This document shows positions 1 through 5,026 of a DNA stretch of 5,026 bases, piece after piece. Numbering within the stretch: the stretch's first letter is position 1; each line of letters begins with the position of its first letter. Origin of the DNA: an uncultured archaeon (GTDB lineage Archaea; Thermoproteota; Nitrososphaeria; Nitrososphaerales; CALBXV01); assembly GCA_937890045.1 (NCBI GenBank), contig CALBXV010000483.1, positions 1-5,026 on the forward strand, in the 5' to 3' direction. The notes under the pieces are model-generated. The model was not told where the DNA came from. It saw only the letters and a list, made by a program, of their open reading frames with translations, and ran no database searches. The position numbers were made by a program, and so were the translations under genes.

Positions 1-2627
1 ATGCTTTATTTAATGAGCGCCATGTTGGTAATCAAACAAGACCAGCTGGTATTTCAGTAGCATCTTCACCCTTGACGGTAAATGCTACAAAAGCAACTAC
101 AACTATTACTGTAGAATCTACACAGGGGTTTCCAGCACCTCCTGCGGCATTAACCGTGAGTAAGGTAGTTGACCCCACAGTTTCAGATAGAACATTTGAC
201 CCTGGCGATTTAGCTCCTGGTTCGGGAGACCAATACCGTTGGGCAGATACTTCTGGTACATCATATGTGACCGGAGAAAAAATGGTCTATACTGCTTGGA
301 CAGATACAACTTTTACTATCTCTGAGCGTGGTGCTGATGGTACAACGGTACAAGAACATAAGTCATATACACATCCTGTTACAGGTGAAACTGTTATGCC
401 TCACGTTACAAGTGGTGTCAGAGGTCAGCCTTTGGTGACAAATGAATTGGGGCAGATGGCAGCTACGTTCTCATTACCCAATTCAGCTGAAATGAGATTT
501 CCGATTGGCCGTGGAGTATTCCGACTAACCGACAGCATTTCTAATAGCCGAATGTATGGAGATGTTCAAACTGCTGGTGAAGCTATTTTCCAAGCCTTTG
601 GTCAGAAACAAGTAAAACAAGAAAGAATAAATGCTTTGCGCCAGGGTATGGTAGCCAGGGATGATAGTCTCCGAGAAACTAGAGTTATTCGCGATGGAGC
701 CACGGCTTCGGATTCAACCACAGCTACTTCAACTGCGTTCCATGGTTGGATGGATCCTTTAGCTCAAACTATATCAATACAAGATCCAGAATTCCCAGAA
801 GGTGTATTTCTTACAAAAGTATCAGTTTACTTTAAAGAAAAAGATACAAGTAGTAGTCCTGCTGGTGTGACTTGTCAGTTAAGAACTTGTAATAATGGAT
901 ATCCTTCTGATGAAGTTTTGCCCGGTGGCCAGGTGACATTGGAAGCTGATGATATAAATGTTTCAGATGATGCTACTTTACCGACAACATTTACATTTGA
1001 GTGGCCACAGCACCTAAAACATATGCAAGAATATGCCATCATATTACAAAGTTTCTCTTTGGATTATAAAGCCTGGGTATCTAGAATTGGTGAAATAGAT
1101 GTTGGTGGTACTTCAGCCATATCAGAACAGCCTTATCTTGGTTCTCTGTTTAAGTCACAAAACGCTTCTGCTTGGACTCCATCACAGTATGAAGATTTGA
1201 AGTTTGAAATCTATCGTGCTAAATTTGATAATTCCAAGACAGGTAATTTAATATTGACTAACCAAGAATTGGATAGGCCTGCAGGTTTTGTTGCTAAGTC
1301 AGATAGTCTTACAAGATACCTGAAGAAGAATCCTTTAGAAATTTCAAGTGGTTCAACTACAGTAAAGGTTAATTATTGGGGACACGGTATGTATGATGTT
1401 CAGAATAATGTAATCATAAGAGATGCTCATTCTGAAATTTCTGATACTACATTGAATGAAGGATCTGAATTGACAGCAACAGCTACTACTATTACCTTAA
1501 CAACATCTGCTAATATGGCAACAGGTGGTGGTTATGTTAAAATAGATGATGAAGTTATCCAGTATACTGGTATCTCAGGCAATGATATAACAGGTTGTAC
1601 TCGTGCATCAGGCGGAACAACAGCGACAACACATGAAGATGATAGTATAGTTCAGTATTATGTGTTGTGTGGTATTCCTCTTACCGAGATAAACAAAACA
1701 CATACACAAATTTCTGGATTGGAATTAGATAGTTTTGAGATTACTACAACTACAACACCCACAAAGTCTATGACTTGTGGTGGTTCTAATACACTCATAA
1801 CAAAGAATGTGCCTTTTGATACTATGTATCCGAAAGTCAAAGTTATGGAGTTGCCAGGAACTTCAGTAGATACTTATGCTCAAGTAACAACAGGCAAAAC
1901 TATTGGTTCGCCTGCGACCGGAGCATTTACACAAACGGCTTTTGAACGAACAGACAATGCTGATAAGTTCCAAATTCCTTTGTATGAAAACTGGGAGTTC
2001 CCACGACCTTATGTTATCGCTTCACAGATTAATGAAACGAATGAATTGGCCGGTGATAAATCTTTCAGACTGACTAACACCATGACTTCAACAAGTGATG
2101 CTGTAACTCCTGTTATTGATATTGGTAAAGGTCAAATGGGTGTTATTTGTATTTCTAATAGAATTAATAAGATTGATGATTCGGGTGATGTTGGTAGTTT
2201 AACGAATTACAAATCTTCTTTGGATCCCATAGGTGATAATAATAAATGTATCTATCTTACCAAAGAAATTAAATTGAAACAAGAAGCGACAGCCATCAAA
2301 GTTATTGTAGATGCTTCGGTACAAGCTGAAGCTGAGATTGAGGTTTATTATAAGATAAGACGTTCAAGTTCAGAACAAGTGTTTGATGATATTGAATGGA
2401 CTGGATTTAATACAACAGGTGCACCAGATAAGCCTGTACCGGTTTCTATTGACGCGGATGATTTTAGGGAGTATGAATTTACTGCTGGTAATAATGATGA
2501 TGTAGCAACGACAACATTGCCATTGGAAGATTTTTCATCCTTTGCTATCAAGGTTGTTATGAAATCTTTGAATACGTCTAAACCACCAATACTCCGAAAC
2601 TTCAGAACTTTGGCTTTGGCAGTTTAG
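1..2627 (+). CDS. Large virion structural protein, marine T4-like phage type (5' partial)
   Basis: The reading frame is open from the left edge (first whole codon at base 3) to TAG at 2625-2627, giving 874 visible codons. A TTG at 72 could be taken as a start, but the 23 codons before it are open and read as protein (including FNERHVGNQTRPAG), so the true start lies outside the window. Counting from base 3, recognisable stretches are: a beta module at about 31-135; FRLTDS at 173-178; WMDPLAQ at 249-255, leading into VFLTKVSVYF and CQLRTCNNGYPS; LFKSQNASAWTPSQYEDLKF within 381-409; a second beta module at 491-553; NVPFD at 602; YVIASQINETNELAGDKS from 670; and a C-terminus with KPPILRNFRTLALAV. 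This order matches, from memory, a large virion structural protein of marine T4-like phages. No catalytic motif, signal peptide or membrane segment is visible. A baseplate or tail-periphery location is inferred from the fibre-like genes that follow; the exact role is unknown to me. Confidence 0.85.
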   Translation, partial: ALFNERHVGNQTRPAGISVASSPLTVNATKATTTITVESTQGFPAPPAALTVSKVVDPTVSDRTFDPGDLAPGSGDQYRWADTSGTSYVTGEKMVYTAWTDTTFTISERGADGTTVQEHKSYTHPVTGETVMPHVTSGVRGQPLVTNELGQMAATFSLPNSAEMRFPIGRGVFRLTDSISNSRMYGDVQTAGEAIFQAFGQKQVKQERINALRQGMVARDDSLRETRVIRDGATASDSTTATSTAFHGWMDPLAQTISIQDPEFPEGVFLTKVSVYFKEKDTSSSPAGVTCQLRTCNNGYPSDEVLPGGQVTLEADDINVSDDATLPTTFTFEWPQHLKHMQEYAIILQSFSLDYKAWVSRIGEIDVGGTSAISEQPYLGSLFKSQNASAWTPSQYEDLKFEIYRAKFDNSKTGNLILTNQELDRPAGFVAKSDSLTRYLKKNPLEISSGSTTVKVNYWGHGMYDVQNNVIIRDAHSEISDTTLNEGSELTATATTITLTTSANMATGGGYVKIDDEVIQYTGISGNDITGCTRASGGTTATTHEDDSIVQYYVLCGIPLTEINKTHTQISGLELDSFEITTTTTPTKSMTCGGSNTLITKNVPFDTMYPKVKVMELPGTSVDTYAQVTTGKTIGSPATGAFTQTAFERTDNADKFQIPLYENWEFPRPYVIASQINETNELAGDKSFRLTNTMTSTSDAVTPVIDIGKGQMGVICISNRINKIDDSGDVGSLTNYKSSLDPIGDNNKCIYLTKEIKLKQEATAIKVIVDASVQAEAEIEVYYKIRRSSSEQVFDDIEWTGFNTTGAPDKPVPVSIDADDFREYEFTAGNNDDVATTTLPLEDFSSFAIKVVMKSLNTSKPPILRNFRTLALAV
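93..407 (+). repeat. Beta module copy 1 inside the large structural gene (with insertion)
   Basis: Encodes a module beginning TTTITVESTQGFP and continuing through GEKMVYT, then FTISERGADGTTVQEH. It follows the same order as the module at 1473-1661: Thr-rich strand, then a [ED]-x-[IMV]-x-Y-T strand, then R-x-x-x-G-T-T and a His. About 46 residues separate GFP from GEKMVYT here, against about 8 at the matching place in copy 2, so this copy appears to carry roughly 40 extra residues. The similarity is at protein level only; I see no long DNA identity. Confidence 0.6.
1473..1661 (+). repeat. Beta module copy 2 inside the large structural gene
   Basis: Encodes TATATTITLTTSANM, then GGGYVKIDDEVIQYTG, then a CTRASGGTTATTHEDD segment ending VQYY. 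It is the compact form of the module seen at 93-407. Modules of this type (strand, 'GF/NM', 'IDDEVIxYTG', 'TRGxxGTTAxxH') recur in many phage structural proteins from memory. They are probably small beta domains repeated along the virion protein. Confidence 0.6.
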
Positions 2628-2628
2628 T

Positions 2629-2865
2629 ATGTATACAAAAATTGAAGGACATTCTGATTTGGTAAAAGACGGAACTACTGGTGCTATTTTGAATACTAAT
2701 AATAATGCTTATGAGGCTGTAAAAAGACGGCATAAAATCAACCAACTTCAAAAAGAACAGATTATTAAACAGGAAAAAGATATAAATAGTATGAAAGAAG
2801 ATATTAGTGAACTGAAAACAATGATGAAAACACTAGTAGGAAAACTTGTAGAAGATGGCAGATAG
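2629..2865 (+). CDS. Small coiled-coil phage protein, downstream of large structural gene
   Basis: A 78-residue protein starting one base after the preceding TAG, so it is probably translated by re-initiation; no clear Shine-Dalgarno sequence precedes it. The N-terminal part (IEGHSDLVKDGTTGAILNTN, then NNAYEAVKRR) resembles, from memory, small conserved proteins that sit beside the large structural gene in marine T4-like phages. Residues about 36-75 are rich in Lys, Glu, Gln, Ile and Leu with heptad-like hydrophobic spacing (INQLQKEQIIKQEKDI, then MKEDISELKTMMKTLVGKLV), which suggests a coiled coil. There is no signal peptide or membrane segment. A small structural, assembly or adaptor role is plausible, but its function is unknown. 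The gene also contains an exact TATAAATA octamer at 2781-2788, and its last 11 bases overlap the next gene. Confidence 0.85.
   Translation: MYTKIEGHSDLVKDGTTGAILNTNNNAYEAVKRRHKINQLQKEQIIKQEKDINSMKEDISELKTMMKTLVGKLVEDGR
2781..2788 (+). promoter_or_regulatory. Candidate T4-type late promoter octamer
   Basis: The sequence is TATAAATA, an exact match to the T4 late promoter -10 consensus, which in T4-like phages is read by host RNA polymerase carrying the phage late sigma factor gp55. If used, transcription would begin about 5-8 bases downstream, near 2794, leaving a leader of about 60 bases before the gene at 2855. It lies inside coding sequence (Asp-Ile-Asn-Ser codons) in AT-rich DNA, so chance is a real alternative. 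Only a 7/8 match (TATAAATG at 953-960) was noticed elsewhere on this strand. Confidence 0.45.
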
Positions 2866-3049
2866 AAACACACCACAAACGTCAACCTTTGAGGAATGGC
2901 GCCAAGAGTTTAATGAACTAGGCACAGATGTTGGAGATATAGCTAACTTAACAGCAGACCATGTAGGTACTCCAACCGATGTTGTGGAGGCTCTAGGAAC
3001 AAAGGCCAATAAAGGGTTTAGTGTTGCTATGGCAATTGCACTAGGATAA
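2855..3049 (+). CDS. Small phage protein with fibre-type N-terminal motif (TFEEWR...DVGDIANL)
   Basis: A 64-residue protein whose ATG overlaps the end of the upstream gene by 11 bases in a different frame, suggesting coupled translation. A possible AGGA at 2838-2841 is rather far away, 13 bases from the start. The N-terminal half reads RNTPQTSTFEEWRQEFNEL followed by GTDVGDIANLTAD, a pattern I remember from the beginnings of marine phage structural and fibre-like proteins. The second half (TDVVEALGTKANKGF, then SVAMAIALG) is short and ends in a mildly hydrophobic tail, too short to be a clear membrane segment. It may be a complete small protein of this family, or an N-terminal anchoring module standing alone. 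Its function is unknown; position in the fibre cassette suggests a virion role. Confidence 0.75.
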   Translation: MADRNTPQTSTFEEWRQEFNELGTDVGDIANLTADHVGTPTDVVEALGTKANKGFSVAMAIALG

Positions 3050-3054
3050 ATTTT

Positions 3055-3060
3055 AGAGAG
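3055..3060 (+). promoter_or_regulatory. Shine-Dalgarno-like site for the gene at 3069
   Basis: AGAGAG lies 8 bases before ATG 3069, in an A-rich leader. It is a moderate match to AGGAGG and supports that start codon. Confidence 0.5.
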
Positions 3061-3068
3061 ATAAAAAA

Positions 3069-3428
3069 ATGGCAAATGAATTTAAAAACGCAACCAAGAC
3101 AGGACTTGCAGTAGATAGTGGTACTTATGATACTGTTTATACTGCCTCAGCAGCTGGAGCCGGTAAGCATTGTATCCTATTAGAATTGGATATTGCTAAC
3201 ACTCACAGTTCAGATATTACTACAAGTGTAAAAGTAGATCCTACTACAGGAGATACAGTTCATATTGTAAAAGACGCTCCAGTGCCAGTTGGTGGTGCTT
3301 TGAAAGTTATTAGTGGTCAGAAGATTGTATTACAGCCGGGAGATGCAGTATTGTGTGCTTCTAGTGTTGCTTCTGTATCTGATTGCATTCTTTCAGTCTT
3401 AGAGTCAGTAAACTCTGGTGACGCATAA
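3069..3428 (+). CDS. Small beta-rich phage structural-type protein
   Basis: A 119-residue protein beginning MANEFKNATKTGLAVDSGTY, followed by TVYTASAAGAGKHCILLELD, a run of alternating polar and hydrophobic segments, and LQPGDAVLCASSVASVSDCI near the end. This pattern (FKNA...G...TVYTAPA..., a central 'I.N......V.VKV' strand, a 'VPVGGALKVISGQKIVLQPGD' type segment) matches, from memory, a widespread family of roughly 100-120 residue proteins found among phage tail and structural genes. They are predicted all-beta and have no assigned function that I know. It has no catalytic motif, signal peptide or membrane segment. The start is supported by AGAGAG 8 bases upstream and by the conserved N-terminus. 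It lies between the fibre-type genes and is probably a virion component, though that is inference from position. Confidence 0.8.
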   Translation: MANEFKNATKTGLAVDSGTYDTVYTASAAGAGKHCILLELDIANTHSSDITTSVKVDPTTGDTVHIVKDAPVPVGGALKVISGQKIVLQPGDAVLCASSVASVSDCILSVLESVNSGDA

Positions 3429-3440
3429 ACAAAAAATATT

Positions 3441-3446
3441 AGAGGA
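3441..3446 (+). promoter_or_regulatory. Shine-Dalgarno site for the gene at 3454
   Basis: AGAGGA lies 7 bases before ATG 3454, within the 25-base gap after the previous stop. It is the best ribosome binding site in the window and fixes this start. Confidence 0.65.
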
Positions 3447-3453
3447 CGAATAA

Positions 3454-3948
3454 ATGGCATCATATATAGGATCAGCTCCACCCGATAGAGATCCAACAGT
3501 AGGCATCAATGCAGTAGATGGTACACATATTGATGTATCTGGTAATGCTCAGGGTGACCTTATGTATTATAATGGAACTGATTGGGCACTTTTAACAGCA
3601 GCAAGTTCTAGTTCGGGTGAGGCTGTATTGAGTGGTGGTGTTGGCGCGAATCCTTCTTGGGGATCAGCTGGGGATTTTAAGAATGGTGGAGATGCTGGTG
3701 GTGCCGTCAGAACATTAGGCAACACAGATGCCTTTGCTTTGGGATTAGAAACAAACAATATTGATAGATTAAACATAGCCTCGGATGGGTTTGCTAATCA
3801 CACTTTAGGTATGGTGGGTAATGCTGCTAATATTGCTACTGATGTAACAACAGCTGACAATACTAACGCTTCCAGTGCAGGGCCCATGACCATAGACACT
3901 GGAGTTACCGTTGAATTAGGAACCAACTCTACATGGACAATCGTATAA
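3454..3948 (+). CDS. Tail-fibre-like protein, short modular form
   Basis: A 164-residue Gly/Ala/Asn/Thr-rich protein made of stock phage-fibre phrases. The N-terminus MASYIGSAPPDRDPTVGIN resembles the 'MASYIGxxP' starts of marine phage fibre proteins and may be the virion-attachment end. Residues 34-69 are a linker module (GDLMYYNGTDWALL to NPSW) also found in the next gene. Residues 88-112 (LGNTDAFALGLETNNIDRLN, then IASDG) are a common fibre motif in which a feature list (LGTxDAFxLxxxTNNxDRLxI) precedes the C-terminal end. Residues 136-164 (NASSAGPMTIDTGVTVELG, then STWTIV) match a frequent C-terminal cap of phage fibres. No cysteine, catalytic motif or signal peptide is seen. It probably forms a trimeric beta fibre segment or fibre accessory on the tail; the receptor is unknown. 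It is much shorter than typical long tail fibres. Confidence 0.8.
   Translation: MASYIGSAPPDRDPTVGINAVDGTHIDVSGNAQGDLMYYNGTDWALLTAASSSSGEAVLSGGVGANPSWGSAGDFKNGGDAGGAVRTLGNTDAFALGLETNNIDRLNIASDGFANHTLGMVGNAANIATDVTTADNTNASSAGPMTIDTGVTVELGTNSTWTIV
3553..3660 (+). repeat. Fibre linker module, copy in the 164-residue gene
   Basis: Encodes residues 34-69, a GDLMYYNGTDWALL start and a GVGANPSW end, 36 residues in all. It aligns with the 35-residue module at 4076-4180: both begin G-D-[LI]-x-Y, have a central Leu and Gly-x-x-Leu core, and end x-P-x-W. The relationship is visible in protein only. Confidence 0.55.
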
Positions 3949-3953
3949 AGGGA
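3949..3953 (+). promoter_or_regulatory. Shine-Dalgarno site for the gene at 3962
   Basis: AGGGA begins directly after the TAA of the preceding gene and ends 8 bases before ATG 3962. The 13-base gap between the genes is therefore almost wholly ribosome binding site and A-rich spacer, which fits coupled translation. Confidence 0.6.
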
Positions 3954-3961
3954 AATAAAAA

Positions 3962-4732
3962 ATGAGTACACTTAAAGTAGATGCTGTGGAAGCCAAAAGT
4001 GCTGGAGGAGATATTACATTAACTTCCGCTGTTAGTGGTACCGTAGCTAAATACAAAATATCCGATGTTGTTGCTGGTGACATAGTATATGGTACCGGAG
4101 CCGGAACTGTTGGTATCTTAAACAAAGGAACTGCAGGACAACAATTACAAGTAAATTCCGGTGCGACAGCTCCAGAATGGGCGGCATTATCAGTAGATAG
4201 TGCTGAGTTGGTATCTGGTTCAGTAGATGTTGCTCATATGTCAGCAACGGGAACAACAGATGCTACTACCTATCTTCGCGGAGATAATACTTGGGCTGTA
4301 GTTGCTGGAGATATTGAAGGAGTTACGGCTTCTACCGGGTTGTCTGGTGGCGGAACATCGGGTACAGTTAGTGTTTCTTTAGACACTACCAATGCACAAG
4401 AATGGACAGGCACACAAAATTTCAATTCAACTTCTCTTACCTTTGATGCCACACAAGATTGGGATTTGTCATTGAATCAAGTTTGTGATTTGACTCTTAC
4501 AGCAAACACAACATTCGATGCACCGACTAATCTGGTTGATGGCGGTTTCTATAGCATTACAATAATTCAGGATGGAACAGGAAGTCGCACAGCATCCTGG
4601 AACACCGTTTTTAAATGGGCTGGAGGAACTGCTCCTACACTAACAACCACGGCCAGTGCCAAAGATATATTTGTGTTCCGAAGTGATGGTACGAATATGT
4701 TAGAGGTAGGCCGACAACTGAATGTGAGTTAG
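3962..4732 (+). CDS. Tail-fibre-like protein with modular linker and C-terminal beta tip
   Basis: A 256-residue protein beginning MSTLKVDAVEAKSAGGDITL, a start I remember from many marine phage fibre proteins ('MSTLKVxxI...'). Residues 39-73 are a linker module (GDIVYGTGAGTVGILNKG through GATAPEW). Residues 74-93 hold 'LSVDSAELVSGSVDVAHM'. Residues 102-112 are TTYLRGDNTWA, a phrase repeated in many phage fibres, followed by GVTASTGLSGGGTSGTVSVS. From about residue 193 a C-terminal domain (DGGFYSITIIQDGTGSRTAS, then FKWAGGTAPTLTTTA, then DIFVFRSDGTNML) matches a common fibre-tip beta domain from memory. No enzyme motif is visible. It likely forms a virion surface fibre or spike arm. It has a good AGGGA site 8 bases upstream. 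The neighbouring genes share the module and presumably build the same adhesin apparatus; receptor unknown. Confidence 0.85.
   Translation: MSTLKVDAVEAKSAGGDITLTSAVSGTVAKYKISDVVAGDIVYGTGAGTVGILNKGTAGQQLQVNSGATAPEWAALSVDSAELVSGSVDVAHMSATGTTDATTYLRGDNTWAVVAGDIEGVTASTGLSGGGTSGTVSVSLDTTNAQEWTGTQNFNSTSLTFDATQDWDLSLNQVCDLTLTANTTFDAPTNLVDGGFYSITIIQDGTGSRTASWNTVFKWAGGTAPTLTTTASAKDIFVFRSDGTNMLEVGRQLNVS
4076..4180 (+). repeat. Fibre linker module, copy in the 256-residue gene
   Basis: Encodes residues 39-73: GDIVYGTGAGTVGILNKG, GTAGQQLQVNSG, and ATAPEW at the end. It is the counterpart of the module at 3553-3660. The GQxLxVNSGATAPEW ending is a very common phage-fibre phrase from memory. Confidence 0.6.
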
Positions 4733-4736
4733 CCCC

Positions 4737-5026
4737 ATGACTAATATTGTTTTTGGTGGTGGTTCAGCAGAAGCTTACACGATTGATCAGTCGTTGCGGT
4801 TTGGTGAAGGTAGTAGTGGTGGAAAACTAACGTTCACTCAAGGTACTCCGACAGGAAATAAAGCATTTACTTACTCATTCTGGTTTAAGGCTAAGTCGGA
4901 TATGGCTGGTCTTAATGACAATATGGATTTTACGTTCCTTAATGCCTTAAGTACTGATAATGACTTTATTGGTATGGGTAGGTTAAATGGGAAATTTAGT
5001 TTCGCTTTGAGAGGCGGGACTGGTAG
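4737..5026 (+). CDS. Lectin-like (LamG/concanavalin A fold) phage tail protein, 3' partial
   Basis: The frame is open from ATG 4737 to the right edge, 96 whole codons and two extra bases, so the C-terminus lies outside the window. An in-frame TGA at 4725-4727 rules out a start further upstream, and the gap from the previous TAG is 4 bases. The ribosome binding site is weak (GTGAG at 4724-4728), so coupling to the preceding gene is likely. After a short Gly-rich lead (MTNIVFGGGSAEAYTIDQ), residues 19-22 SLRF, about 44-51 FTYSFWFK, and a further beta-type stretch (FLNAL, FIGMGRLNGKFSFALRG) fit the opening of a LamG/concanavalin A-like domain; 'SLRF....S....FT.SFW.K' is the classical start of such domains in marine phage tail proteins. 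It would bind glycans on the host surface or act as a fibre decoration. Family placement is from memory and only the first part is seen. Confidence 0.75.
   Translation, partial: MTNIVFGGGSAEAYTIDQSLRFGEGSSGGKLTFTQGTPTGNKAFTYSFWFKAKSDMAGLNDNMDFTFLNALSTDNDFIGMGRLNGKFSFALRGGTG

Noticed and set aside
1..60. ATG-started 19-codon reading frame at the very left edge
   Set aside because: It lies out of frame within the large structural gene, which is open through this stretch and makes recognisable protein; no ribosome binding site can be seen.
953..960. TATAAATG, a 7/8 match to the late promoter octamer
   Set aside because: It is deep inside the large gene, more than 1.6 kb from the next start, and departs from consensus at the last base; AT-rich coding DNA explains it.
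1658..1840. Minus-strand open frame opposite the large gene
   Set aside because: It is a low-complexity shadow of a Thr-rich coding stretch, with no homology I recognise and every supported gene on the + strand.
3045..3052. GATAAATT before the 119-residue gene as a possible late promoter
   Set aside because: It matches only 6 of 8 bases and lies so close to ATG 3069 that a transcript from it would barely include the ribosome binding site.
2833..3075. Minus-strand open frame across the 64-residue gene
   Set aside because: The + strand carries a recognisable motif and ordered gene starts here; the minus frame has no recognisable content and spans two gene boundaries.
3429..3453. Possible terminator in the largest intergenic gap
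   Set aside because: The 25 bases hold an A-rich run and the AGAGGA site but no inverted repeat that could form a stem.
3567..3776. Minus-strand open frame inside the 164-residue fibre-like gene
   Set aside because: Its Pro/Ala-rich translation is what Gly/Ala-rich codons give on the opposite strand; there is no independent support.
4036..4097. Repeated GGTACC palindromes near the start of the 256-residue gene
   Set aside because: They are two six-base palindromes from Gly-Thr codons in repetitive protein sequence; nothing suggests a regulatory or recombination site.
3916..4256. Two overlapping minus-strand open frames opposite the start of the 256-residue gene
   Set aside because: Both are opposite well-supported fibre phrases and are compositionally odd; neither has a ribosome binding site or recognisable motif.

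Overview
This window reads as part of the late structural region of a tailed, T4-like (myovirus-type) bacteriophage, most like those known from marine samples such as cyanophages and pelagiphages. Four things point there: (1) a very large virion protein whose signature stretches I recognise from marine T4-like phages; (2) a train of short, tightly packed, same-strand genes with gaps of 1 to 25 bases or small overlaps; (3) low-complexity, Gly/Thr/Ser/Asp/Asn-rich beta-type proteins with stock phage-fibre phrases; (4) an exact T4-type late promoter octamer (TATAAATA). The host cannot be read from the sequence. Family assignments rest on remembered motifs, not on a search.

Layout, all on the + strand: bases 1-2627 hold the 3' 874 codons of a large virion structural protein whose true start lies left of the window. 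One base later begins a 78-residue coiled-coil protein (2629-2865). It overlaps by 11 bases a 64-residue protein with a fibre-type N-terminal motif (2855-3049). Next come a 119-residue small beta-rich phage protein (3069-3428), a 164-residue fibre-like protein (3454-3948), a 256-residue fibre-like protein (3962-4732), and the start of a lectin-like (LamG/concanavalin A fold) protein that runs off the right edge (4737-5026).

Taken together this looks like one late transcription unit making a baseplate or tail-associated structural protein followed by a cassette of modular fibre or adhesin parts, ending in a sugar-binding type domain. No terminator hairpin, tRNA, CRISPR array or mobile element is visible, and no gene-free stretch exceeds 25 bases. 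The points most worth a second look are the late promoter octamer buried in the 78-residue gene, a duplicated beta module inside the large protein (one copy with an insertion of about 40 residues), a linker module shared between the two fibre-like genes, and the way fibre functions are split over several very small genes.
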